Positions 1 to 12,736 of a stretch of 34,182 nucleotides of DNA are shown here, piece by piece. Origin of the DNA: Schoenoplectus triqueter (lineage: Eukaryota; Streptophyta; Magnoliopsida; Poales; Cyperaceae). The notes beneath the pieces were generated by a model, which did not search any database, was not told the DNA's origin, and saw only the letters and a list, made by a program, of their open reading frames with translations. The first letter of the stretch is position 1; every line of letters begins with the position of its first letter. Location: assembly GCA_964058805.1 (NCBI GenBank), contig CAXKVV010000801.1, positions 1 through 34,182 on the forward strand, in the 5' to 3' direction. The translations under genes and the position numbers were made by a program.

Positions 1-1938
1 TTGTATTTTCACTATTTTGAAATGAACTAATTAACATTCGTCAAAGTTATTCCAGAATATTTCTTTCCAAAAGTTTTACGAACAAAACCGAAGCAAAACT
101 AGTGAGAGCACAAAACTTTGAACGAGAAGAAAACCAGCAAAAGATGCAGAGACCTCATAACATAACAATAAAACAAAACATAAAAAAATAGAAATAAAAC
201 AAAACTGTTTTCTTTTAGAAACAAAAGGACAGATAGAATAATATAACAATATTTATCAATAAAAAAAAAGAAAACAAAATTAACTTAAAAAATTGATATG
301 CATAATTGCATGAAAATACGATATCATTAATAATATAACAATAATTTATCAATATTTCTTAAAATTTTATTAAACATAAACACATTCATGTAATCTATAT
401 TATATTATAAAGAGGTGTCCAGCTATTTCAGTTTCTGATATAAGTGAAACGTCTCAGATGCCCCTGAATCAGATGATTGTATTAAAGGTTTATAATATCA
501 TGAGGCACTTCAGATGTCGGTGTGCTGGATGGATGGCTGTGATCGTGGAAAAGCTCGTGTGTTTGATTTTGCGCTGTACGATTTGAGCAATGGTGTCACA
601 TGGGAGGTTTAGAAAACATCATCTAAATAAGAAAAAAAACAAATCATTGACCAAAAATAATACAATATATGTGCCCAATAAGAGCATCCAATGTGTCCTC
701 AGATTAGTATAACATTGTGCAAAAGTTTTTGAATGGAAAAATTAATTGAGTGATCAAATTTAAATTAGTATTAAATTTAGTGATTAAAAATGAATGAATG
801 GAAATTAGTGATTAAATATGTCTGTGTTGTGGGCCTACTGCAAAGATATGGAAAAGGAGAGATGGACAGGGAGGAGAGTAGCCATGTGAAGTCTAGTCTA
901 GAAAATTTGGCATAAATGATTAATTTGTCTAAACATAATTTTCACAGTTTCCATTATATATATTTACGCCAGAGAAGGGAAGAGGAGAAGATTCCGGTGT
1001 GCGCCATTTCCATAAAGATTAAGAATCCAGTGTCATTCGTTAGGAAATAAAATCTTATTGTTTATTCTATTTTCAAACTTTATATATACACACTCGTACA
1101 CTCGTACAGTAACATAACATGGTCGCATATATCTCAAATTAGGTCCGGAGAGAGAACTTGACTCATCCAATCCAATGAATCATAACGGGTATAAACAGTG
1201 ATGAGACAAGATTTTGATTGAGTAGGGCATCGTATATATTTTTTTAATTATAATTTATCACCATAAAATTTGATATACTAAAAATAGTTCGTAAATAAAT
1301 AATATAATTTAATATAAAATTCAAAATTAATTTACATAAGTTCACCAAGTGAGTGCAAAGCGTCATTGTAAATTGTAAGCCAAGTGCTGATAGCTTTGGA
1401 ATAGATTTGTTTGATTTATTTGATCCAACTAGGCAAGGAAGGAACTTTTGTTTTATTTATTTAATTTGAAGAAGAATCATTACAAATGAGCACAAACTCA
1501 CCGTTGTTGTTTCCTTTAGATAGAAGGCGAATGACCTAAATTAAAAAAAGAGTTAATACAAGATCATATAGGTTTTTCTTATTTTCTCCATTGTGCTTTT
1601 CTTTCCTCTTCGGGAGTTGGGGCTCCTACTGCCTCTAGTATTGGGCCTACAGTCGCCATGGTTACAAAGGTATTTTATATTAGCAAGCAGCCAAGCAGTA
1701 ACGCTTAATGGTATTGGTGGCATTTAGATTTCACTCAACAATATCAATCACAGAAAAGCATATTAATTAGTTTATGTTTAGTTTTTTTTAACTCACCGCA
1801 AAAGATCACAATTGCCATCTAACCACAAAAACTAGAATAATCCTTCCATAGATAAGAAAAAACACTCTAAATTTAACAGAAACTCCATGTTCCACTAACG
1901 AGAACCAACAAAATTCAACATTAAATGAGACTACAAAA
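1..1938. other. Intergenic region, no gene recognised
   Basis: AT-rich DNA downstream of RPS4. I see no exon, tRNA or mobile-element end that I can support. The only coding-like piece is a 26-codon minus-strand ORF at 1579-1659 with a good start context (ACCATGGC) and an acidic/basic tail; it has no recognised homologue. The stretch at 1750-1938 is probably RPS4 3' UTR and downstream sequence. Confidence 0.5.
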
Positions 1939-3611
<1,673 letters not shown>

Positions 3612-3712
3612 TTTGTAATTCGCGCTTGAGTTCTCGCCTCTCGCCCCTCGACCCTTGCTCGCGCGCCGCCGCTGTAGAATGTGAGAAAGAAGAGAGAAAC
3701 AGGAGGCGCACG

Positions 3713-3821
3713 TATATAACGCAACGCTAGCCGCTAGGGTTTAGAGGTTCCGAATTAGAATATGCAATGCTTTTATGTGGATCAGTCCCATAAAACAGGC
3801 TCTCAAAACTCAACCGGCCCA
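3713..3821 (-). promoter_or_regulatory. RPS4 promoter: TATA box, telo-box and site II element
   Basis: Read on the minus strand, upstream of the RPS4 ATG: a TATATA box at 3713-3718, a telo-box AAACCCTA at 3735-3742, and a site II element TGGGCC at 3816-3821. Pyrimidine-rich leader sequence (CTCTTCTTTCTC-like) lies just downstream of the TATA box. The telo-box plus site II pair is the known signature of plant genes for the translation apparatus expressed in dividing cells. The motifs are seen directly; their function here is inferred. Confidence 0.7.
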
Positions 3822-4157
3822 TTCAAATGTCAAAATTCAACCCCACAAAAATAAAGGTGCACATTTTTCTCTCCTACATATGACATATGAAACAACCTGT
3901 CTGCATGGGTTCAATTCCGTAGGGCATACAAGTAAATCTACTTGCTGAGTTCAATAATCTTGTTCTAGTTTTTTTTTTTTTCTTTTACTTGGTGGAAGAG
4001 AGTTAGATTCAAACTTATATTGAACTCTTATGTTAGTGAATCAGCGTAATCCAATGGATTGGTGTGGTTGTGGGTTTCAAAGACATAGACGTTAGTGTTG
4101 AACTTCATTACCTCGCTAGCTTTTTTCTCTTTATATTTTACTTTCTTTATTATTATT
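3822..4157. other. Intergenic, nothing recognised
   Basis: AT-rich sequence with a short T-tract (about 3969-3982). No gene, RNA or element end that I can support. Confidence 0.4.
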
Positions 4158-4572
4158 GCATGTGTTTGGATTGTGGAAGGAATAGTGCAAGTGTGCAATA
4201 ATAGTGCATTTAGGATTAGTAGTTATGAATGGTGTGAGGTTAGTGATATCTCAAAAAATATGAGAAGAATACTAACTTTTACTATTTTAGATTAGTAGAG
4301 TTTTATTTCGATGATAACTAGATTAGTAAAATTATTAGTTATTATTATTTTGGAAAGAAAAAGTGATTGGTGACATGTTGAGTAATAAAATAATTTCATT
4401 TATTAAAATGAAAGAAAAATGAGTCACAATTCTACTAAATTAGCAATCGATAGGTTTAACATATTAGATCTAACTCAGAGTTATTTTTTACTTCTATTTT
4501 AAATTTGGATTGACGCCACTATTTAGAATAGTGAGCTATTATAAGAATAATGATAATTTCACATGATCCAAG
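4158..4572. mobile_element. MITE-like non-autonomous DNA element, copy 1
   Basis: About 415 bp with no coding capacity. It begins TGTGTTTGGAT (4161 on) and ends with a degenerate inverted copy (ATGATCCAAG, about 4563-4572). It is clearly related along its length to 26957-27402 in the last large intron of the SERK-like kinase; for example, both contain a TTTTACTATTTT block followed by a GATGATAACT / CATGATAACT block at the same spacing. The ends resemble the common angiosperm GTGTTTGGATG MITE class. I could not define a target-site duplication, so the superfamily stays open. Confidence 0.55.
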
Positions 4573-5704
4573 AAATGAGATTGAATTGCTTTAGGATTGG
4601 TAAATTGAAAAAAATGACAATCTGAATTGGGCCCTACCAACTTACGAAAAAAAATCTGAATTTGGGTTAGATTTAAAATTGTGCAGACTCGGCCTTTTTT
4701 CAACGAGCTTAGCATGAATTTGGGTTGGATTTTTTTACAAAATCCATCTTAATTCCGGACCATCCAAAAGGACCAAAATTCGATTCGGATTGTCCCTAAA
4801 AACACACAACTAGGACTGGTCCGTCCAACTCGTGGACCATTGATTTGGACCAATCCATTTTCAATTCACTAATTAGGATAGTGCCATTTAGAATTGAATT
4901 ACAAAATTATCCAACTTGGTTTAGAAATTGTTATTATTGTCTATTAACCCCTCTTAGACACTATCAACCAAAATATCTCCACTATTGTTAGGAGGGAAAA
5001 AAAGGGGGAAATATAATAATTAGGCTGAATATAAGTTTACCTGGTGATATCTGTGTTTAATTACAAAACACTGGATCGATTATGGAAAACGAATTTAAAT
5101 TTCCAAATTAATCTATTTTTATAAGTAATGCATTTGAATGTCACATGAAAAAAATTTAAGTTATTTTTTTTCAATCTAGTGAAAGAAAATAATAAAAATT
5201 GTAATACGTCATATTATCTTTTATATAGCCCAACTTCACACTAATCAAACTCGATATTTAAAATTGCTAAGTTTGCAGTTCAGTTGAAAAAAAAATGTCT
5301 TGGTACTGAGTACCGATAAATGTATGCATATAATATTCCCTTGTAGGTAGATTAAAAAAAATATATAATAAACACCTTTAAAATATCAAATAAAAGTGAT
5401 TTAAAATAAAGTATAATTAAAGTATGCATCTTCCTAGATCTTTAAAGTACAAAAAAAAAATCTCAATATTTTATATAACTTTTATTTATTTATTTTATTA
5501 TTATCAAACACTAATATTTAAGATAATTTAATTTTTACTCTGTTTTAATTTTATTATGTTTGTCAAATGGAATAGTAAAAGACTGGTGTGCAGAAGATGA
5601 TAAATTATGGATTATTTATTTTTAAAACAGTAAGAGAAGGAGCATGACGTAGAAATGGAGGCTTCCTGAATTGGCGAAACTGGAGAGACTTTGATTGCCT
5701 TTTT
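4573..5704. other. Intergenic, AT-rich, no gene
   Basis: Contains GGACC/GGTCC-rich sequence around 4750-4870 that may be an eroded DNA element, then highly AT-rich DNA. I see no exons. Confidence 0.35.
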
Positions 5705-7211
5705 CGGATTTTTTTTCTTAAAGGTTGGGTCCACCATAATATTTTCATCAACACGTTTTGAACTTATTTTCACAGAGGACCATGAGAATGGCGCAGTCTG
5801 GGCACACACCATTCAAATTATATTTTTCATGCTCGATAACTGACCACGTTCAACCAACATTGAAGGGCGCAACCCAGCTCACACCCTTCCGTTCAAATTT
5901 GAAGGGCGTAAGCCCGTCTCACGCCCTTCAATTGAGCTTGCAGAAAGATCTTTTCATGAGATTTTTCAGATTGTATTTAAACGTCTCGATCAGAGTCTCT
6001 TATCAAAAGTTATAATCGTTTAAAAATCAAATTTTCAGCTCAACAACACAGATTTAGAAATTCTTCAACCCACTACTCATTATACTAGCTATATACCCGC
6101 GCGTTGCAGCAGACTCTTTTATTTAAACATTAAAACATTATAAGATAAAAAATTCACATTGATGAGATTTTCTACACAGTATGAGTTAATGATTCATAGA
6201 TTTATGATAACAAAAGTGAATTATTCTAATATATATTATCACCATTAATTTCTTATCAAACATGCACAAGATTGCTAAATAAAAAAACTATATTATGAAA
6301 ATAACAATATAGATGAGAAAGAAATGAAAAGAAAAAAGGGATCAATGGACGCGATTACATACGTTCGATCAACCAAAAATAAATATTATTCGTCTAATTG
6401 AGGGATAAAATTGGTATAACAAAAAATTATCATGACAAAAAATGGACCCTCCAATTCTTAGATGCTTTATATAATAGTATAGATATAACAAATAATTAAA
6501 ATTATATTTATATTTTTAATTAAAAATTTAAATATAATGTTAGTTATTTAATATATAAATAGTTAAAATTATATTTAAAATTATAAGTAAAATTATATTT
6601 ATATTTTTAAATATAATCTGATTAGCTATTAATTATATTTACATTTATATTTCATTATTGATAGGTTATAATTTTAATTAATTTTAACTATCTACATATA
6701 TAAATAACTAAACTTATATTTAATTTTTTAATTAAAACATAAATATAATTGTAATTATATTTCTAAATAAAATTTAATTAATTTTAACTATTTATATATA
6801 TAAATAACTAAAGTTATATTTTAAATTTTTAATTAAAAATATATTTTATTTATTTGTTATATATAATGAGTAGTGGGCTGAACAATTTCTAAATTTGTGT
6901 TGATGAGCTGAAAATTTGATCTTTAAACGGTTGTAACTTTTGATAAAAAAACTCCGATTAGGATGTTTAAATACAATCCAAAAATCTCGTGAAAAAGGTC
7001 CATCTGATAGCTCAATTGAAGGGTATGAGCCGGGTTTGCGCCCTTCAATGTTGATTGGACGCGGTCAGTTTATTGGGCATGAAAAATATACTTTAAAGGA
7101 TGTGAGCCTAAGTTACGTCATTCCCATGGCCCTATGTAAAAATAAGTTCAGAACGTGACTTTTGATAAAAATAAAATAATGTTTAAAGCCCTTTAAGAAA
7201 AAAAATCCCTC
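5705..7211. mobile_element. Long inverted-repeat (foldback/MULE-like) element, hairpin-forming
   Basis: Two arms of roughly 500-550 bp are inverted copies almost to the centre (about 6660-6680). Both outer ends read GGATTTTTTTTCTTAAAGG into the element (5705 on the plus strand; 7211 downward on the minus strand). Other paired blocks include GAACTTATTTT and ATTGTATTTAAAC. The left arm is interrupted by the Helitron at 6085-6483. The bases just outside (CCTTTTTCG left, CCTCTTTCC right) match at 7 of 9 positions, a weak candidate for the 9-bp target duplication of Mutator-like elements. No transposase is encoded. Short ORFs in the arms look incidental. A transcript through it would fold into long double-stranded RNA. 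Confidence 0.75.
6085..6483 (-). mobile_element. Non-autonomous Helitron, 399 bp
   Basis: On the minus strand it begins TCTATACTATTATATAAAGC (6483 down), a classic Helitron 5' end. It finishes with CTAG at 6088-6085, preceded by the GC-rich terminal stretch GCAACGCGCGGGT. It sits between host A and T, with no target duplication. If it is removed, the flanks join to CATTATA+TATAACAAAT, which is exactly the sequence of the opposite hairpin arm (about 6850-6870 on the minus strand). The boundaries are therefore fixed to the base by an internal empty-site copy. It has no coding capacity, so it depends on RepHel supplied elsewhere. Confidence 0.88.
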
Positions 7212-7218
7212 TTTCCCC

Positions 7219-7301
7219 CCTAAAAGACTAAAACAATTACAAACAAGGTAACAAAGATTCCCTAAAAGACTAAAACAATTACAAACAAGGTAACAAAGAT
7301 T
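7219..7301. repeat. 42-bp perfect tandem duplication
   Basis: A 42-bp unit beginning CCTAAAAGACTAAAACAATT is repeated head to tail (7219-7260 and 7261-7301) with no differences seen. It lies a few bases outside the right end of the long inverted-repeat element. The identity indicates a recent duplication. Confidence 0.9.
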
Positions 7302-9500
7302 TTAATTGTTTTGGTTCTTTTGGAAGGAGGGCCCATGAAATGACGAAGTACCAACCAATCAACCACACCAAAAAGCGCGTGGCCCCTTCTAGATATTAGA
7401 TAACACCAAAAAGTTAAGTCGCCGTTAATTAACGGCGTAGACCGTCAATAAATGTACTGTATATTGAATTTTTGATGGAGTGTCAAGGGTTAACGCAGAG
7501 CGGCACTTCCCATAGCTCCAATAAATCAAATTAGGACATTTCTGCTTAAATAAAAAGTTTCATGCACATGGATTGATTTGTTTCTTAATAAAAAAATTTG
7601 TACACGGTTCAATTTTTTTATTGTCACATTCATTTTCTTATAGTCGGCGCTAAAGTACAAAGAATACAACATATATATTGGCAACCTACATGAAAACACA
7701 CTTATTTGCAGAAATATAAATCATACTAAAAGTACATAAGACTTTTTACAAATTTTGAATAGTTTTTTTAGGGAAGTTAAATAAATAGATATAAATTGGG
7801 GTTGTAAAAAATAAAGTGTTAAATGTAACGGAAACAAAATGTAGTAAGATTGTGACGGTGATGGCGGCTATAGTGAGTGCTATATACTTTGCCATTTTTT
7901 TAGAGAGCACTTTCTTTTTCGCTTTATTCCTTCCTTTCTTTGACAATAACACTTTGCTTTCTTGGGTTTATTTTGAGGATTAGGTTCTTGTTTTCTTCTT
8001 CTTTTTGATATATAATTAGCAGTTTGTTGACCTATGTTGATTGCTTATAACTAACAGAATATATTACAATAATAATATAAAAATATATATATATATATTT
8101 GTATGATAATGACAGAAGCATGAACTGAAAGGAAACAGTACATTAAAAAGTTCTGTTATGACAGTAACATCTATAGATATTGCCTTCTTGCTTCCTTTTC
8201 TTCGTCATTATTTTAATTTCTTTCTTTTTCTGCTGCATCATCAATATCGTGATTTAATGAAGTATTTTAAAAGGGAAATACCCATGCGTTACAAAATATT
8301 TATTTATTTATTTATTTTGTATGATAAATTCAATAATTATATATCTTTAATATTGTAGAATCCTAATCAGAAATATACTGAATGGAGCGGAACCTCATTT
8401 GAATTTGTAAATTGCAGATATTCGAAAATTAAAAAAATAAATCCACGTGGTTGAACCACTTGGAGTTGGAGGCTTGGAGCTAGCTACCGTTTGGTGATCC
8501 ATTTAGTTTCAATATTAATTGTTTCATGCGCATCAAATTCAAATTGGCATGTGAGTACTTGCAATTTCAAGAATATATATAGATATTCATTATTTATTCG
8601 CTCTAATTTTAATTTTAATTTTAATGATAATATATGTGTTTGTAATTTTATTTGTACTAATTTAATATCTGTCAGTAAACTTAGCAGTTAAATCACTGAT
8701 TCATGTAGTTTGCTAACAATTGCTCGTTTTATATTATTAATTAATCAGTACAATCTATTATTAATTATAACTATCTATCTGCAAACATGCTATTAAATCA
8801 TATATTTTTTTAAATATTTTTAAATGGTTGAATACACGTAGAATACAATAATGCTTCCATTGATGTTAAAATTGCAAATGCTGATTTTACTAGGAAAAGT
8901 TGAACTGTAAGTAGATAAAAGAGAACATTAATCATCTTTGCATTATCAGAAATATACTTTGTCGGTGGGGTGCACAGTGCGCTGAGATAGTTATTAATTG
9001 ATTGATCTTCTCCATTCCAAGGGTACTGGTGAGACAAGTGTCCAATTTATAGTTGGTGAATTTGACAATCTTTAATGTATGTATGATACATTGTCATGTC
9101 TGAGTAATCATAATTAACCATAGAAAATTGGAATTTTTCCAGTGTACCAGAAGAAAAGATAATTCAAATAATTTTTTTATTATTATTATTTTAACTATTT
9201 TGATTAACTACTGCTAAAATGATATTTTCACTCTTTTAAATAATAAAAAATATTATTATTTTATTTTTTATTTAGAATGACAGTAACTATTTTACTGTTC
9301 TTCCGAAACTATTCTGTTATTATTATTGGGCACTAAGCAGTTTATACGTCCATGGTATTGGTGCATGTCATGAGAAATAATCATAAAACGAAGTGGAGTG
9401 AATGGAATTACCTCTGCAGTTGATGGCATTCTCGTTATTCAATCTAAAATCGAGTCCCTTCACGTTTGGTTCTATGTATTGTATTTGTACCGTCTCCTGC
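7302..9500. other. Intergenic upstream of the RALF gene
   Basis: AT-rich DNA. A perfect 18-bp palindrome CGCCGTTAATTAACGGCG lies at 7420-7437. A minus-strand ORF at 7746-7952 (68 codons) has a very basic N-terminus followed by a hydrophobic segment (ALTIAAITVTILLHFVSV), but I find no family for it. The sequence close to the RALF gene is presumably its promoter. Confidence 0.4.
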
Positions 9501-9508
9501 TTTATAAA
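9501..9508 (+). promoter_or_regulatory. TATA box of the RALF gene
   Basis: TTTATAAA lies about 125 bp upstream of the ATG. It is followed by a (CATC)n run near 9520-9536 and a GA-rich leader (9584-9626) typical of plant 5' UTRs. This spacing predicts a leader of roughly 95-100 nt. Confidence 0.6.
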
Positions 9509-9631
9509 ACCACCGTAAGCCATCCATCCATCCATCCCCCGATCCCAAATCTGATTCAGAAGCAAAAACAAAAACACGCACAAAGAGAGAGAACTAGAGA
9601 AGAGAAGAGAAGAGAAGATAAGAGAACAAAA

Positions 9632-9979
9632 ATGGCAATCAGTGCAACCAAAGCGCTCCTCTCTCTCCTCCTAGTCGCCCTCTCTTTCACCATTATCTCT
9701 GCCTCCGCTTCCTCCGACCTCGGCTGGCTTCCCGTCCAGCAGGCGTGTCGTGCCGGACACGGAAAGCTCGGCGAGTGTCTCGATCTGGAGCTGGGAATCA
9801 GCTCCTCCGAATCCAACCGTCGCATTCTCGCCTCCTCCGGATACATCGGCTATGATGCGCTCCGACGCGACTCCGTGCCGTGCTCGCAACGGGGCGCTTC
9901 GTACTACAACTGTAGACCCGGTGCACAGGCCAACCCCTACTCTCGGGGCTGCTCAGCAATTACACAGTGCAGGGGTTGA
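9632..9979 (+). CDS. Rapid alkalinization factor (RALF) preproprotein
   Basis: Secreted peptide hormone precursor of 115 aa, single exon. RALFs raise apoplastic pH by signalling through CrRLK1L receptors such as FERONIA. Residues 1 to about 26 form a hydrophobic signal peptide ending SASAS. The propeptide follows and contains the dibasic RRIL site (63-66), recognised by site-1 subtilase in RALF1/23/33-type precursors. The mature part starts near residue 67 and has YIGY at 71-74 (canonical YISY), the YNC block, PYSRGCS, and four cysteines at 84, 94, 107 and 113 that form the two conserved disulphides. Two extra cysteines (39, 49) lie in the propeptide. The start chosen is the first ATG after the GA-rich leader (AAAATGGC); the longer upstream frame would hide the signal peptide. 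GC content is well above the surroundings, as expected for a real coding exon. Confidence 0.95.
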   Translation: MAISATKALLSLLLVALSFTIISASASSDLGWLPVQQACRAGHGKLGECLDLELGISSSESNRRILASSGYIGYDALRRDSVPCSQRGASYYNCRPGAQANPYSRGCSAITQCRG

Positions 9980-11167
9980 GAACCTGGAGGGAGGAATGGA
10001 GACCGGAGAGGAGAGACAAGGTTAATTAATGGTGAATAGTTGTTGCTGGGGTACTTGACTATATTACTTGTGATCCCTCAATTTAGGTTTTGGATTAATT
10101 TTTAAGTAAAAACTTGGTGTATATCCCTGTAAAAAACTGTAATATCAGATTCATCCATTTAGAAATCGGAAGATGATTGATAGATGTCGTTTAAGAAAAC
10201 AATAATAATAATGATAATTGAATTGAATTGAAGACATCCTTTAGTTGAGTTATTTTTGAGGTATATCAGATGATTTGTCTGTTTCGGTAGATAAAAAATT
10301 CAAAAATTTTGTTTTTAATTTGAGTTAAAACTTTGGAAGTAATCAAGTTCAATCAAATTAAGTACCTCTGTTTTTCTTTTTCTTTTTTTCTATTTGGTCC
10401 AAAAGCATCTCCTCTTATTTGGTCCAATAAATTATTGTGATTTGAATGCACGCTATTAACCACTTAGTTATTATCATTTAAATAAGGTCCTCGTGGCAAA
10501 ACTGCGCTTCTTGATATAGTACTACTACTGGTCTATTGCTACTATCGCAACTTTCACGTGAACATAAAGGAATATTATTGACTTTAATATTTCAGCTCAA
10601 TTCATGCTAAAAGAACATATTAAAGCCATTGGTCACAAATATCTTTTGTGTGTGTGTGTGTGTGTGTGTGCGTGTTTATTTATTTAGGAAAAATTTAGTC
10701 AATTTTGGCGGTGAGTTTGAGGATGAGAGTGGGAAGGGTGCGCCACATTTAATCCACATATATTATTTATTCCAAGTAGGAAAGTTGGAGGCAGGTAGTA
10801 GAGTTAGTTAAATTAAAAGATAGCAAAAGGCAAAGGCAAAAGAAAGAAAGAAAGAAATGGAGAAGCCATTCAATCCAACGAGCCCCTCATTTAAAATAGA
10901 AACAATTGTTTTGAGAGCAACTGGTCGTCCGGTTGGTTGTAATAAAAAAATAAAAAATAAAGTGAGATATTTAAATTTTAATGAAGTTGGTTGGTAAACT
11001 CTCCATCCATTCCGGATCCAATGCGGCCAATTTGAATCGCCGGCCTGTGTGATAAGCGCGCCAACTCACCCGTGACTTGACCTCACCTCACCAGAAACCC
11101 AACTTGGGAATTTGCGGCACCCGCTTTTCTGTCACAGTCACTGTCTCTCCGCCACAAATTTGAAGTG
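9980..11167. other. Intergenic downstream of RALF
   Basis: Holds the RALF 3' UTR, a (TG)n microsatellite (about 10646-10670) and an (AAAG)n run near 10840-10856. A distinctly GC-richer segment at about 10990-11165 contains CACTCACC/CTCACCTCACC and TGACTTGACC-type motifs. I recognise no exon in it. It may be promoter-like DNA interrupted by the hAT-like insertion that follows. Confidence 0.4.
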
Positions 11168-11175
11168 GGGAGTAG

Positions 11176-12728
11176 TACTGTTTTAAAAATGGGTCGGGTC
11201 GGGATGAGACGGATTTATATTGGTCGGCGGGTTTTGACGGGACAAGTCAATGAGTTTACAAAGGAGGGTTACGACGGGTCTATTTTGGGGGATTTGATCT
11301 CGACCCGTTCTAGACCTGTCGGGTCAGACAAGTCGGCGGGTTTTTTCTCCCAAAATTCAAAAACAAACCAATAAAATCCAAATAAATTCTTAAAAATTCT
11401 GAAAAATTCAAAAATAATTATTAAAAATATTAAAAATATATAACTATTTATATTCTTGACCAAAAAAAATATTTTGATTTTTTTTCAAAATTCAAAAGTA
11501 ATAAAAAAAATTCAAATAAATTCACAAAAAATAAAAAAATCCGAAAATAATTATTAAAAATATTAAAATATATTATCATTTATATTCTTGACAAAAAATA
11601 TTTTTTCAATTTTTTTATGAATAAAAAAAATTAAATAAAATCTTAAAGGATTCGAATAAAAGGATATAACTTAAAATAAATTGAGATAAAAATTTAAAAA
11701 TTACAAAAAAATTAAAATAATTGAGTTAGAAATAAAATTACTCTCCTTTTTTATTTCAGATTTGGGACCGACTATGTAATACATAGGAGAAATTCTAACT
11801 TTTTTGTTAGTAATGTATATTAAAAAAATAAAATAAAAACAAATATAAATTCTAGAAAAATATTAAAAATAGAAAAAATAAATAAAAATATTTTAGAAAT
11901 ACCATTCAGAAGTTGGGGTTCATACACCATATAAAAAAATAAAAAAATATAATAAAAACTAATTAAAAGAAACTAATGATAAAAAAATAAAGAATATAAA
12001 TATATACTAAAAAAACTAATTATTAAAAAAATAAGATAAATTAATTAGAAGATACTAATTATTAAAAAATAATGTACAAAGTATATCTAACTTTTTTTCG
12101 TCAGAATCGGGAGATTGTCGAAACTTTAAAACAAACTAATGAGAGATAATATATAACGAATAATAAATAAATAATATAAATATCATTTTTTTTCTTCTGA
12201 ATAATATAACTAGTTTACTATAATAATATAATTAGAGAATTGCTAATATATAATAAATTAACGAGAGAGAGAGAGTTTGGTTTGGATAATTGAGAAGAGA
12301 GAGAGATTGGTTTTGTGTAAGAATATGAGATTAAATAGGGTGGTATTTATATGAAAAATTTTGAAGGGTGAATTTTAATATTTCTTTTGAATTTTTCAGA
12401 TTTTTTTTAAAAAAAAATTTGAATTTTGGCCGATAATGGGTCAGGTTTAACGGGTCGAACGGGTCGTATTCCTGGGTTTCTCAGATTTCTCGGGTTGGGT
12501 CGGGACTGGTCGGGGGCGAGTTTGCGCGGGTTGGGCGGGTCGGGTCGGGTCCAAAACGAGTCGGGTTCAAGACGTGTTCTTTTAATTTTTTTGTCCGCAC
12601 CCGTTTTAAACATGTCAGTTCTAACGGATCACGGATCCAACAGATTAGATCATGGATCGGGGCGGATCAGATCACAACCACGAATACAACGGGTCAGATC
12701 TGACCCGCGCAGGTTTTTTTGAACAGTA
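11176..12728. mobile_element. hAT-like non-autonomous DNA transposon with 8-bp TSD
   Basis: The 1,553-bp element is flanked by the perfect direct repeat GGGAGTAG (11168-11175 and 12729-12736), the 8-bp duplication length of hAT elements. Its ends are inverted: TACTGTT at 11176 and AACAGTA at 12722-12728, both followed inward by a short A/T run. Both subterminal regions are packed with GGGTC/GACCC motifs (11190-11340 and 12430-12700), while the centre is extremely AT-rich. Clustered subterminal motifs are where hAT transposases bind. No transposase ORF is present. Short ORFs through the GGGTC repeats are artefacts of composition. Confidence 0.8.
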
Positions 12729-12736
12729 GGGAGTAG

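Noticed and set aside
440..540. Possible C/D-box snoRNA (GATG/CTGA-like words near 470-515)
   Set aside because: The boxes do not match UGAUGA/CUGA at proper spacing and no terminal stem was found.
5758..6015. 85-aa ORF in the left hairpin arm (and its partner 6940-7158)
   Set aside because: Both lie in the inverted arms of a non-coding element and differ in frame and content; no family resemblance.
9398..9631. N-terminal extension of the RALF frame from 9398
   Set aside because: It would precede the TATA box and GA-rich leader and would bury the signal peptide; the ATG at 9632 has the proper context.
12426..12722. ORFs of 98 and 68 aa in the GGGTC-rich DNA
   Set aside because: They follow the low-complexity subterminal repeats of the hAT-like element and show no domain.
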